A stretch of 64,000 bases of DNA from Gemmata massiliana (GTDB lineage Bacteria; Planctomycetota; Planctomycetia; Gemmatales; Gemmataceae): the NCBI GenBank assembly GCA_000531095.1, contig HG799469.1, positions 177,579-241,578 on the forward strand, in the 5' to 3' direction. How positions within the stretch are numbered: position 1 is the stretch's first letter; every line of letters starts with the position of its first letter. Made by a program: the position numbers and the translations under genes. The notes under the pieces were generated by a model. The model ran no database searches. It worked only from the letters and a program-made list of their open reading frames with translations, and was not told the DNA's origin. This document shows, in pieces, positions 1 to 10,500 of this stretch.

Positions 1-76
1 GGTTTCGCGCCGCGCGCGCCGGCGCCCCGCCGGCGGTGCCGTGAGCGCTCCGCGAACCAGGGAAGAAGTAACTCGG
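1..76 (+). ncRNA. 3' half of a third retron-like structured RNA element
   Basis: The stretch at about 31-67 (GGCGGTGCCGTGAGCG, then CTCCGCG and a GGGAAGAAGTAA-like end) matches the conserved 3' flank of the complete elements at 202-472 and 44192-44446. Bases before it are very GC-rich and would be the 3' arm of that copy's long stem; the 5' half lies outside the window. The arm again differs in sequence from the other two copies. It would make a tandem pair with the element at 202-472. Seen: shared flank. Inferred: same RNA family. Confidence 0.45.
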
Positions 77-87
77 AACCGACCACG

Positions 88-124
88 AAGGCCCGCGGAT
101 ACTTTCCGCGGGCCTTGTGCTTTT
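88..124 (+). terminator. Rho-independent terminator-like hairpin
   Basis: A perfect 12-bp stem (88-99 with 105-116) with a 5-base loop is followed by GTGC and TTTT. It lies between the partial structured element at the left edge and the complete one at 202-472, so it probably ends transcription of whatever lies to the left. Confidence 0.55.
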
Positions 125-201
125 AAAGGCTCGGCATGAACTGAAAAAATGAAAACTACGCCGCTTGCGTCCGCGGCGCCGGTCGTTTACAACCTTCTCT
201 C

Positions 202-472
202 ACTTCTGAAACGCGGACGAGGGAATTGTTTAGCTCGTTGCTCTGCAACAGGACGATGTTGCGTCGTCCGAGCGCTTGTCAGGCGACTCCGCTTGAGGAA
301 GGCTGTTCCAGCACCGCTTTCGGCCGTCCCCCGACCGGTACGGTCACGGTCTGGAACAACCCCGCGTGTCGTCGTTCCGTGACCGTACCGGTCGGGGGAC
401 GGCCGGCGGTGCCGTGAGCCTTCCACAATCCAGGTCGGGAAGTAGACGTTCCCTCGTCTGCGCCTCAGAAGT
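202..472 (+). ncRNA. Candidate retron msr-msd RNA (copy A, upstream of the RT cassette)
   Basis: The outer ends pair: 202-209 with 465-472, and 212-225 with 449-462 (one G-T), like retron a1/a2 repeats. After the 5' arm comes TTTAGC (229-234), resembling the retron branching-G context. Two short hairpins follow (237-241 with 245-249, triloop TCT; 251-256 with 264-269). Then a long msd-like stem: 311-317 with 406-412, and 321-347 with 379-405, perfectly paired, with the loop at 348-378. Compared with the copy at 44192-44446, flanks, second hairpin and loop core (TCTGG-A/T-ACAACCCCGC) are conserved, the first hairpin shows a T-A to C-G compensatory change, and the long stem is different but equally self-complementary. 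It ends 67 bases before the first cassette gene. Identification as msr-msd is inference; a MITE-like foldback is the alternative. Confidence 0.65.
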
Positions 473-539
473 CCGAACAACACGTCGTCCCGATGAGCGG
501 GACGCGGGCGCGGTAGAAGCGACACTTGGAGCCTCTCCA

Positions 540-3500
540 ATGGCGGCGGTTTTGACGCTGGACGACGTCCGCAAGGCCTGGGACGCGCGCGACCCTCGAC
601 TCATCACCCTAATCGAACAGCTCTGCACCCAACCGCCCCCGCCGCCCGAAAAGCCGATCCGCTCGGGCGCACTCACGTTCGATAAGTTCCTGTCCCAGTT
701 GCGCGACTGGCGCTACCGCCAGAAGACGCGCGAGGAGCAGGCCCACTACCGCGTCGAGACGCTCAAGGCGCTCGAGGACCCGGGCGCTGAGGTGCCGCTC
801 GCGGACAAGCTGAAGGTCCACGAGGTGATCTTCGCGCTCTGGGAATCGAACGACGCGCTCGCACGCGACTACCTCCTGCGCATCATCGCGAAGGTGCCGC
901 TCGTTTACGGCCCGTGGAAGGCGATCAAGCGGATCTTCAAGGAATCGGAGGCCCGGAACGATACGGAGATCTACGGCGCGATCGCGGCGCGGCTCGATAT
1001 GGCGCACGCGGGCGGCAGTTACAACAAACAGGTGAGCGGCGCGACGATCGCGTACTGCGCGCGCCGGGCCTGGCGCTACCTGCGCCGCGTGGGGCTGCAC
1101 CTGCCGGCGACGTACCCCGACGTCGCGAGCGAGTTCCTCATCAATTACACCGACAACGTCCGGCTGACCGGAACGTGGGTGTTCAACCACATCCTGTTTC
1201 ACGACTCGAAGAAGTACGGGCGCTCCAACTTCCGGTTCAGTTGGAACGACAAATCGGCCGACCCGACCAACCTGAAGAACCGCGCTTACGGCGAACTCTG
1301 GAAGCGCAGCCACCGCCCGTTGTTCTCGCTGCTGGAGCGCGCGAAGTCCGACGCGGTCCGCGACTACGCCACCACCGCACTAAAAACTGACTTCCGCCAG
1401 GTGCTCCGCGACACCGAGCCGGCCTGGGTCGTGCGACTCGTCGCGGTACCGAGTCGCGCGATTCACGACTTCGTGGTGTGGTTGCTCCAAAACGTCCCGA
1501 AGTTCGAGCAGTCCGCGTTCCGCTCTTTGGGGCTACACGAGGCTGTCCTCAAACTGTTCGATTCGCCGTCGGCCGATGCTCGCAAGTATGCGGCGAACTA
1601 CGCACGCACGCACGCACGCGACCTGCCGGTGAGCGAACTCATCCGGCTCGCGAACAACGACAACGAAGACGTCCGGAAGCTCGCACGCGACCTCCTCGGC
1701 GAGAAAGACCCGCGCACCGGAGTGGGACTCGATGCGTGGGGCCAGTTGCTCGAAACTTCGCACGGCCACAAGTTCGCCGCGGACGCGATCACCAAACACT
1801 TCGGCGCAAAGGAACTCACGCCCGAATGGTTCCAGGGTCGGCTGCTCTCGGATAGCGACGAAGCGTTCGGGTTCGCTACGAAGCTGCTGCCGAAGATCCA
1901 CAACCTGAAGGGACTCGGCGCCGCGTTTTTTGTCACCCTGCTCCAGAAGGTCGACCCGGACGACAGCAACAAGAGCGAGCGCGTGGTCGATTACGCCGCG
2001 GGCGAACTCGCCAAGCACTACGAACTCGATGCGCTCGACCGCGAACTGCTCAAGTGGCTCGCGCTGTTCCCGCCGACCGCGACCCACGTCACCAATTGGG
2101 TGAACCAGGGTAAGATCAAGAAGGCCCAAACGCTCGGCATGGACTTCCTGAAGATGATCGCGTTCCAGCCCGATTGGGACGCATCGCCGTGGTTGGCCGA
2201 GTTCCGCGTCAAGAACGGCGCGTGGGGGAAGGAACTGTCGTTCGACGAGAGCCGCGCCGCGACCGTGTTGCGCTGGTTTCAGGATGTGCGCAAGTTCACG
2301 ACCACGGAACTCGGGTTCGATTGGCTCATGCGGCTCGTGGCCCGCAGCGAGCCGATGTACCACGACTTCGCCAGCGACCGACTCATCCGCACGTTCCTCC
2401 CGGCCGATTTCGCGCCGCGTGACGAACAGCCCGCGCCCACCACAACCGCCGCAGCACCCGCAACCGGTGGGAAAGTCGATCTCGGCAAGGCGACGTTCAG
2501 CTTCACGGGCAAGTTGGCGAACATCACCCCGGCGGACGCGGAAGCGCAGGTGAAAGCCGCCAACGGCGTACCCACCGCGAACGTGTCGCCCAAACTGCAC
2601 TACCTCGTTGTCGGTGATTCGGGTTCGCCGTTCCTCGGCCAGGGCGCGAAGGGCGCCAAACACGTCAAGGCCGAGGAACTGAACTCGAAGGGCGCGAACA
2701 TCAGCATCATCTCGGAGACGATGTTTCTCCAGATGCTCTCCGGTCAGCAAGTCACCGCGACCGCGGACGCCACCACACGCGGCTGCGAGCGACTGTGGCA
2801 ACTCGTCATCGCGCCCGGCCCCGCGGACGCGCCCGTAGGTCGGTTCGCACGCGAATACGTTCGCCGCCACCACTCGGACATCGCGCAGAAGCTCACCGAT
2901 AAGCCCGTTGACCCGGGCGCGGAGATCCCGCAATCGTTCCTCACGCTGGAGCGCGTGTTCCCGCTTTTCAGCGAGAGTCGTAAGCCGCTGCGCGAGTTCG
3001 CACTGGAACTGGCGAGCTGGGAGTTCGCGCGCTGGAACCCCGGCGTCGATTACCTCGTCAGCATGGCCGACATCCCATTCATGGACGTTCGGCGCTTTGT
3101 GGCGAAGTCGCTCCTTGCGGAAGACACGCCGCCGAACCGCCCGTTCCGGCTCGATCCCGCGAAACTCGAAGCGAGCGCCGTGTACCGGTTCTGTGAGTCG
3201 AACGACGAGGAGACACGCGCTCTCGGAATGGAACTCATCAAGCGGCTCCCGAAACTCCGCGTCCCGGACGAACTGTTCCGGCTCTCGGAAAGCCCGGACC
3301 GCAAGGTGCGCGCGTTCGTGATCCGCGCGCTGTGGACCGTCTACCGCGACCGAGGACTGACGCCGGACTGGAAACCGCCGCTCCCGCCGAAACCGACCGT
3401 CGGCGCGAAGGCCAAGAAGGACGCCGAGAAAGCCGCGGCGAATCGCGGCGAGGGCGTCCCGCACCGGCCCGAAAAGTGGCCCGCGGAGAAGCCGACGCTG

Positions 3501-3833
3501 AGCGAGTTCCTGCGGCGCATCCTGTTCGAGATCCCGCCCGGGCGCCCGGAGAAATCGCGCGACGCGGTCGAGGACACGGACTCCACCGACCCGAACGCGC
3601 CGAAGCCCGACAAGGTGGTGAGCGTGAAGCCGCTTCCGGCCCGCCGCGCGAAACTCGACCTCGTGGAAGTGATGCGCGACCTGGGGTTGGAAGACAAAGA
3701 GTTCGGGAGCGGGATTCTCCCGCTGTTGGACGAGTTCATGACGTCACGCGGGCCGAGCGAACGCGCCGCGTGTCTGGTCGCGGTCACCCGCATCCGCCAC
3801 AAGTACCCCGAACTGAAGAAGGAGGATGCGTAA
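540..3833 (+). CDS. Giant ARM/HEAT-repeat protein with internal BRCT domain (retron-associated)
   Basis: A 1097-residue protein, mostly helical repeats of ARM/HEAT type (for example LIRLANNDNEDVRKLARDLL). A BRCT domain is visible at about residues 645-735 (GKATFSFTGKL at its start), after a Pro/Thr/Ala linker; the end is Lys/Glu/Pro-rich. BRCT domains bind phosphopeptides or DNA ends in repair proteins. The ATG at 540 is preferred, with GGAG about 10 bases upstream; the in-frame GTG at 366 lies inside the loop of the structured RNA element. The stop is one base before the next start, so this is the first gene of an operon with the second HEAT protein. With the SWIM and RT genes it matches the 'ARM' part of a type XIII retron. 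Exact effector role unknown. Confidence 0.85.
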   Translation: MAAVLTLDDVRKAWDARDPRLITLIEQLCTQPPPPPEKPIRSGALTFDKFLSQLRDWRYRQKTREEQAHYRVETLKALEDPGAEVPLADKLKVHEVIFALWESNDALARDYLLRIIAKVPLVYGPWKAIKRIFKESEARNDTEIYGAIAARLDMAHAGGSYNKQVSGATIAYCARRAWRYLRRVGLHLPATYPDVASEFLINYTDNVRLTGTWVFNHILFHDSKKYGRSNFRFSWNDKSADPTNLKNRAYGELWKRSHRPLFSLLERAKSDAVRDYATTALKTDFRQVLRDTEPAWVVRLVAVPSRAIHDFVVWLLQNVPKFEQSAFRSLGLHEAVLKLFDSPSADARKYAANYARTHARDLPVSELIRLANNDNEDVRKLARDLLGEKDPRTGVGLDAWGQLLETSHGHKFAADAITKHFGAKELTPEWFQGRLLSDSDEAFGFATKLLPKIHNLKGLGAAFFVTLLQKVDPDDSNKSERVVDYAAGELAKHYELDALDRELLKWLALFPPTATHVTNWVNQGKIKKAQTLGMDFLKMIAFQPDWDASPWLAEFRVKNGAWGKELSFDESRAATVLRWFQDVRKFTTTELGFDWLMRLVARSEPMYHDFASDRLIRTFLPADFAPRDEQPAPTTTAAAPATGGKVDLGKATFSFTGKLANITPADAEAQVKAANGVPTANVSPKLHYLVVGDSGSPFLGQGAKGAKHVKAEELNSKGANISIISETMFLQMLSGQQVTATADATTRGCERLWQLVIAPGPADAPVGRFAREYVRRHHSDIAQKLTDKPVDPGAEIPQSFLTLERVFPLFSESRKPLREFALELASWEFARWNPGVDYLVSMADIPFMDVRRFVAKSLLAEDTPPNRPFRLDPAKLEASAVYRFCESNDEETRALGMELIKRLPKLRVPDELFRLSESPDRKVRAFVIRALWTVYRDRGLTPDWKPPLPPKPTVGAKAKKDAEKAAANRGEGVPHRPEKWPAEKPTLSEFLRRILFEIPPGRPEKSRDAVEDTDSTDPNAPKPDKVVSVKPLPARRAKLDLVEVMRDLGLEDKEFGSGILPLLDEFMTSRGPSERAACLVAVTRIRHKYPELKKEDA

Positions 3834-3834
3834 C

Positions 3835-6800
3835 ATGGCCTCCAAAAAATGGCTCCCGCTCCGCGACCGGTTCCGCTCACTGCTTTCGGTAATGCGCGCC
3901 TTCGTTCGAGTGAAGGATCAGCTCCCGGAAGACAGCTTCGACGACGCTTTCAGCGAACTCGATGATCTCGTTTACAACTTCCCGGACGAGATCTTCTCCG
4001 AGTTGAACGACGAACTGGTCGCGGTCGGCGAGGCCGATGCCGAGTCCAGCACCGGCCCCGTTGCGCCGCTGATTCCCGGTGTGCCGTTCGATCGACAGAT
4101 TCAAGGTCTCCGCATGCAGATCGAGCGCCTGGGCGAAGCGGTCGATGAACTCAGCAACAACGACGAGGATGAGGACGAAGACGAGAGCGACGAATCCGGG
4201 GACGCGGGCGCGCCGGAAGAACCGAAGTCCGCGCCCAAAGCGCTCGGCGAAGCCGGGCCGGGCAAGTCGCAGACGTACCGCGGCGACATTCGCGCTGCGG
4301 TAGGCATCGGCGGGTCGCTCGCGTTCGTGACGGTTCACCCGGAAGGTGCCCCGACCGCGCTGTACTGGCTCGACGTCGATAAGCTCAGCCTTCAACAAGA
4401 CGCGCTGGAGTGCGGCGGGACCGCGATCGCGGCCGACGGGAACACGGTCTACGTCGGCGGCACCGACAAGCGCCTCTACGAGTGCGGCAAGAAGGCGCCC
4501 AAGCTCCTCGCCGGGCCATTCGCTGGCGACATCGCGGCCATCGTGCCAGTCGCGAAGAAGCGTATTGCCGTTCTGAACGGCAAACAGATCGACATCATTT
4601 CGGACAAGGACGGCGCGATCAAGCAGACGCTCGAACTCCCCGATACGGGGACGTGTTTGAGTGTGGACAAGAGCGGGTACTGGCTCGCCGCGGGGACCGC
4701 GAAGGGCATCGTCGCGGTCTTCGACGGGCAGGACAAGGACGAGTTCGAGCCGTCCGAGTCCGCGAAGTTGCACGACGGCGCGGTCACGGCGATTCAGTTC
4801 GAGCCGGAGGAACTGCGGTTCTTCTCGGCCGGGGCCGACAACAAGTTACTCACCACGTTCGCACGCGGCAGCCTCGAACCGGAGGACAAGGGCCGCGCGA
4901 ACATGCACGAGGACGTACTGACGGCCCTCGTGCTGGTGCCCGGTGACCGGTTCGTGACGGGCAGCCGCGACGCGACGCTGAAGAACTGGCCGCGCCCGGG
5001 TGCCATCAAGCCGAGCACGCTGAAGGACGTAGTGGGCCGCGTTGTCGCGCTGGCGGTTGTGACGGTCTACAACCAGCCGCACGTCGCGGTCGCGTGCGAC
5101 GACAACAGCATCCGACTCATCAAACTCGAAGCGGACGGAAAGTTCCCGGATGACCCTGTGACCGCGAAGGTTACTGGCGCCGCGGACTGGGTGCAGAACG
5201 AACTGTCCCAGCGGTACGACCCGAAGCGCCGGGAGAAGGCGCTGCGGGTGCTCGCGGATTGGAAGGACTCCGCCAGCATCGACATCCTCGGCGAACAGCT
5301 CACGCGCGACCCCGACAACAAGATCCGCGAACTGATCGCGGACCTGCTGACGAAGAGCGACAACCCGCGCGTCGGGAAGATCCTCGAACGGGCGATCGGG
5401 CACGGCGATAGCAAGGTGCGTGAGATCGCGTTTAAGGGGCTGTTCCGACCACTGAAGCCGGATCTCCTTCCGATCGACCTCGCGCTGAAGACCGGCCACG
5501 CCGATGTCGGCGTGCTCGCGATCAAGGCGCTCGAACCACTCGCGAAGGCCGATGATCAGGCGCTCACGCGACTCGTCGACGCACTCGACGCGGCGAATTG
5601 GGACGTGCGGAAGACGGCCCTCAGTTCGCTCGAAACGGTGTACGACGCGAAGGCGCCCACCGCGAACCTCACCGCACTCAACTCGAAGCACGGCGACATT
5701 CGCGCGACGGCCCTGATCCGCGCTTACGAGCGCCACCTGCTCGATGACCCGGCGGTGCAGTCGGCCATTCGGCGCCGGCTCGAAGACGCCGACGCGGGCG
5801 TGCGGAAGGTCGCGTTCCTGCTCTCCGTGCTCTCGAAGCCGGAACTCGCGGGGGTGCTGCGTGCGAGTGACACGGAACTCAACCGCCAGTTGAACGAACT
5901 GGAGAAGGCCGAGAAAGCGGACAAAGCGGCGCCGCAAGTGGCCGCGGACGCGAAGGGTAAACTCGCGCCCACGGATTACGACACGCTGCTGCAAGCGACC
6001 GCGAGCCGCGCGCTCGATACGTGCTTGCGTGGCGCACGCGGGCTGGCGGTGCTGGGAGATCCGCGTGCGTTCGGCCTTCTGCTGCAACTGAGCCGCGAAG
6101 AGGACGTGAACGCCCGCGTCGATGTGTGCCGCGCGCTCGCCGCACTCGACGACGAACGCGCTGTGAACCGGTTGCGCTCGATGCTGTTCGACCGCGAAGC
6201 CTCGGTGCGTGACGCGGCGTACACCGCGCTCGTGAAGATCTTCGACAAGACGCCGCTTTCCGTCGCGGAGTCCGGGCTGACCGCTTCGGACGAGGACGTT
6301 CGGCGCCGCGGGCTCGAGACGCTGATTCAGACGATCAAGAAGAAGAAACCGACCGCGCCCGGCGAACCGGGCTGGGATCTGCTCGTGCGTGCCCTCAACG
6401 ACAGTGCGTCGGGCGTGCGCAGTGAAGCGTTCAAGGCCGCGCTCAACCTGAAGATCGATGGCGGCGCCGCGAACACGCTCCGGTTCACGCTGCAGTCCAT
6501 CCACCCAACCGTGCGGCGCGAAGCGCTCACCGAAGTGACGGCGCAAGAGAAGGAAGAGTGGGCGTCGCCGCTCCTGTACGAGTTCTTCAACGACGCGGAC
6601 CCCGGCTTGCGGAAGGAAGCGTTCGAGTTCGCCACGAAGAAGAACAAAGACCTCGGTGTCCTCGAAACGGCCCTCGCGTCGCGGTTCCCGGACGCCCGGA
6701 AGCTCGCGGTCGAGGGCTTAATCAAGAAGCACTCCAAGGCCGCGCAACAAGTGCTGCTGCGGGCGATCGCGGACCCGGACCGCGACGTGCGCCTCCTCGC

Positions 6801-7533
6801 GGTGAACGCTCTGGTCGATGACGACGCGAAGGGGCCGCTCAAGGAGGCGATGAAGAGCGACCGCGCCGACATCCGCGTGCGCGCGGCGGCGGCTCTCGCG
6901 AAGCACGGCGACGAGACCACGTACCTTGTGCTGACCGAACTCGCGTCCGCTCCCGAACCGCAGTTGAAAGAGCGCGTTTCGGACTGGCTCGACGCGGTCG
7001 CGAACGCGCTCTTCGGGCTGGGCGAACTCGGCGACTCGCGTGCGCTGCACCTCGTGACGCCGCTACTCGACAGTCCGCACGCGCGGCTCCGCAAGGCCGC
7101 CGCACACGCGCTCGTGTGGGTCGCGAAAGCCGATACGATGGCCGCTCTGCGGTCCGCGCTCCAGAACTCCGACCCGGAAGTGAAGTACCGCGCCGCGCTC
7201 GGGCTGGCGTACCTCGGGGACGCGACCGTCGTTCCGCTGATTCGCTCGACGGAAGGCAGTGCGGTCGTCACGCCCACGGAGCAGTTCACCGCGACCGTGA
7301 CGCTCGGCGCCGCGGCCGGCGTGCAGGGCACCGTGTACCTGGACAGCCCCGACGAAAAGCTACGTGACCGGGCGCTGCTCGCCAACGCTCCTGCTCGAAC
7401 TAAAAGACACCGACGGCCAGCCGGAGAAGTGCATCGAGTGCGTCTCCGCGAAGGGCGCGCGGTTCCGGCTCACCGGGGCACAGGCGCTCGAATCGTTCGC
7501 CGATCCCGTCGCGTTCCGCGAGTTCGTCATTAA
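3835..7533 (+). CDS. Giant beta-propeller plus HEAT-repeat protein, N-terminal part (frameshifted)
   Basis: Start ATG 3835 has AGGAGG about 9 bases upstream; the ATG at 3826 is too close to it. After a helical N-terminus and an Asp/Glu-rich run (about residues 107-122), residues 145-445 show WD40-like beta-propeller repeats (DGAVTAIQFEPEELRFFSAGADNKLL), and from about 450 onward HEAT repeats. The last roughly 50 residues (after LRDRALLA) are Arg-rich and unlike the rest. The HEAT sequence resumes in the +1 frame at about 7384 (next entry). Dropping one C at 7382-7383 joins the two frames into one protein of about 2300 residues. It is probably the ARM-type scaffold or effector of the retron cassette. 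The frameshift could be a sequencing error, a mutation or, less likely, recoding. Confidence 0.8.
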   Translation: MASKKWLPLRDRFRSLLSVMRAFVRVKDQLPEDSFDDAFSELDDLVYNFPDEIFSELNDELVAVGEADAESSTGPVAPLIPGVPFDRQIQGLRMQIERLGEAVDELSNNDEDEDEDESDESGDAGAPEEPKSAPKALGEAGPGKSQTYRGDIRAAVGIGGSLAFVTVHPEGAPTALYWLDVDKLSLQQDALECGGTAIAADGNTVYVGGTDKRLYECGKKAPKLLAGPFAGDIAAIVPVAKKRIAVLNGKQIDIISDKDGAIKQTLELPDTGTCLSVDKSGYWLAAGTAKGIVAVFDGQDKDEFEPSESAKLHDGAVTAIQFEPEELRFFSAGADNKLLTTFARGSLEPEDKGRANMHEDVLTALVLVPGDRFVTGSRDATLKNWPRPGAIKPSTLKDVVGRVVALAVVTVYNQPHVAVACDDNSIRLIKLEADGKFPDDPVTAKVTGAADWVQNELSQRYDPKRREKALRVLADWKDSASIDILGEQLTRDPDNKIRELIADLLTKSDNPRVGKILERAIGHGDSKVREIAFKGLFRPLKPDLLPIDLALKTGHADVGVLAIKALEPLAKADDQALTRLVDALDAANWDVRKTALSSLETVYDAKAPTANLTALNSKHGDIRATALIRAYERHLLDDPAVQSAIRRRLEDADAGVRKVAFLLSVLSKPELAGVLRASDTELNRQLNELEKAEKADKAAPQVAADAKGKLAPTDYDTLLQATASRALDTCLRGARGLAVLGDPRAFGLLLQLSREEDVNARVDVCRALAALDDERAVNRLRSMLFDREASVRDAAYTALVKIFDKTPLSVAESGLTASDEDVRRRGLETLIQTIKKKKPTAPGEPGWDLLVRALNDSASGVRSEAFKAALNLKIDGGAANTLRFTLQSIHPTVRREALTEVTAQEKEEWASPLLYEFFNDADPGLRKEAFEFATKKNKDLGVLETALASRFPDARKLAVEGLIKKHSKAAQQVLLRAIADPDRDVRLLAVNALVDDDAKGPLKEAMKSDRADIRVRAAAALAKHGDETTYLVLTELASAPEPQLKERVSDWLDAVANALFGLGELGDSRALHLVTPLLDSPHARLRKAAAHALVWVAKADTMAALRSALQNSDPEVKYRAALGLAYLGDATVVPLIRSTEGSAVVTPTEQFTATVTLGAAAGVQGTVYLDSPDEKLRDRALLANAPARTKRHRRPAGEVHRVRLREGRAVPAHRGTGARIVRRSRRVPRVRH

Positions 7534-10500
7534 GGAAGTGAACGACCGCGGCGAGGACACGCCCTGGAAGGTCGCGCCCGAAGTGGTGGACGACCTTGCG
7601 AATCTACTCGCGTTCGCCGAACCGCAGCTCAAGGCGAAAACGGCGCTACTGTTGTCGCTGTTCGACATCAAGGAGCAAGCGGAGTGGAACGCGGCGTGGA
7701 GCGTTCACAGCACGCGCTTCGCGTCCGCGATCAAGGCCGCAAAAGACGCCGGAACGAAGGCCGGCGTGCCCGTCGCGTCGAAGCTCACCCCCGCGCAGTT
7801 ACGGGAACTCGCGTTCGGCGGGTACGTGGGCCTCGTGCGCGAACAGGGCGCGAGCGGTGGCGGTCAGCCCATCGGGAAGATCCGGCAAACGGCGCTGGCA
7901 CGCATCTTCGCCATCGCGTCGAAGGACGCGGCGTACAGCCGGGCCGCGCAGCCGGTGCTCGCGCAGGCGATGGGCGACCCCAACCAGCCGGTCCGCACGC
8001 AGGCGTTCGAGCACCTGCAAGCGCTCGGGATGGACAAGGCGCAACTCGGGGCCGAGGCGCTTGAAGCGGGTTTCACGGACCTGGGCGTGAAGGGGCTGGA
8101 GCTCCTCACCGACGGCACGAGCGCGAAGAAGGGTGAAGCGGTCCTCGAGCGCGTGATGCTCGCGCGGTCGGACGATCTGGCCATCGAAGCCGCGAAACTC
8201 CTGCGCGACCGACAGGGGAAGATCCCGGTCGCGAAGAAGGCGCTCGATTCCGTCTACGAGCCGATGCGACTCCAGGCGGTGGAGTGGCTCGCGTCCGAGT
8301 ACGAATCGAGCGCGGACGCCCAGAAGTTCCTACGAGCGGCGGTGGAGTCGCGCTACCGCAAAGTGCGCGAGAAGGCCGCGTTCGAGCTGGCCGGAAAGAA
8401 GGACGCGGTCGCTTACGATTCGCTGGCGAAGTTCTTGCGCGAGGCCGCGGATTACAATTCCCAGTCCGCCATCGTTCAGGCGCTGACCGGGCTGGGCGAC
8501 AAGCGCGCGGCGGACGCCTTCCTCGACCGGATCGAGAACGACCCGGCCGGGACCGCCGAAGTGAAGATGCTGCTCAGCGCGGCGGCCGGGTTCCGTGAAC
8601 CCAAGACCGCTGACCGGTTCTTCCTGCTCCTCGACAAGCTGAAGGACTGGCAGGACGAACTCAACTCTGCGATCCTCACCGTCAGCGGGCACGACCAGTA
8701 CGTCGCCGACCGCGAGGACGAGCACCCGAACGACCGCGCCGGGTGGATGAAGGACCAGCACCCGCGCCACGACGCGATCCTCGCGCGCCTGGTCGATCGC
8801 GCGTTCACCAGTGGCGACCCGGACTACATCGTCGGCACGCTGCTCGAACCGGCGCGGTGGTCGCTCGGTAACGACGTGGACGCGATCTTCACCACGCTCT
8901 GCACCAGCCCGAACGCACAGCTCCGGGACGCCGCGCTCCAGGCCTACGGCTGGCGGGTCCGCAAGCGCAAGGCGCCGCCCGATCCGCTGCTCAAGGCGGT
9001 GAAGCACAAGAACCCGATCACGCAGTTCTTCGCGGCCGAGGGGCTGGCCCGCGGCGGGCGCGCGGACGGGATGCAAGTGCTCCTGTCGGGCATCGAATAT
9101 CTCGAAGACACGAGCCACCGCGTGCGCGCCGTTCACGCGCTCGGCGAACTCGGCGACCCGCGCTCGGTCGACAAGCTGCTCGCGCTCGCCACCGAGGACG
9201 GGAACCCGCTCCAAGAGGCCGCGACGGAAGCGATCGGGCACCTGAAGAAGTCCCCGCAGGCGGACAACGTGTTCCGCCTCCTCGAAAAGCACGCGAAGGG
9301 GCAGATGGGCATCGCCCAGCGCGCACTCGTGGGGCTGCGGTACTTCGACACGCCGAGCGGTTGGGACATCGTCCGCGCGAAAGTGAACGCGAAGGGTTAC
9401 GGCTGGTGGCTGTCGCGCCTCCGGTCCACGGCCGCGGAGCAACTCGGGTACAACGACGACCCGGCCACGCGCGACCTGCTGCAAAAGGTGCTGCGCACCA
9501 ACACCGACTACGAACTCGCGATGGCGGCCTATAAGAGCGCCCGCCGGTTGTGGGGCAAGGACTCGCTCGAACCGAACTACAACCTGATCCAGAACCCGAA
9601 CGCGAGTTCCTTCGTCGGCAACACGGGCGAGGACGGCGGCGCACTCGAACCGGTCGTGAAAAAGGGCGACGCGCTCCGAATCATGGACGTGTTCCCGAGC
9701 TGCTCGCCGCAGATTCAGGCGCAACTGGAATCGGCCCTGCTCACGCGCCCGAACCTGCCAGTGAAGGAGGCAGTCGCGTCGCTGAGCCACGCGGACGAGG
9801 GCACGGTGCGACTCGCGACGCGGCTGCTCGGTCGCGTGGCGAACCCTGACGCGAGCGTGAAGGACGCCGTTGGGAGCGCGCTCACGAAGTGGTGGAAGAC
9901 GTGGCAGGACCGTCGGGCGAAAGCCGGTGGTGCGATGCCATCGAGCGATGATGACGACGATTACTACGACGATGATGACGATGACTACGGCGGGAACAAG
10001 CCAAAGGGCAACCCGCTGTTGTTGGCCGGCGAGGTCGTCGAGAGCCTGCTGTTCACCGGGGGGCGCGTCGGGGTTCAGACGGAAACCATCGCGAACATCG
10101 CGAAGGCCCGACCGGACGACCCGCTCGCACGCGGCATCCGCCTCGAAGCCGTTCGCTGCCTCGCGCTCGGCAAAGTGACGCCCGCGGTTTTGGATACGCT
10201 CGAATCGCTCGCAGTTGGTCCTGATGCGGACGTGCGAGTGCTCAGCGCCGAGTTGCTCGGCCGGTTCGACGCGAAACGCGCCGCCAAGCTCGCGGAGAAG
10301 ATGCTTTCCGACCGGCCGGGCTTCAACCGGCTCGTGGTCGCGAAGGCCGTTTCCGCCGCGAACGTGACCAGCGCCGCCGCCAATGTTCACCTCCAGCCGG
10401 TCGCGCTGCCGGTCTTCGTCGCGGAAAAGGACGTCAACACGCTGGCCGCGGTCGCGAAGGACCGCAAGGCGAACGAGGCCGCACGCCTGGGTGCAGTCGA

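Noticed and set aside
366-539. N-terminal extension of the first HEAT gene from GTG 366
   Set aside because: It would translate the long stem and terminal repeat of the structured RNA; no ribosome-binding site, while ATG 540 has one.
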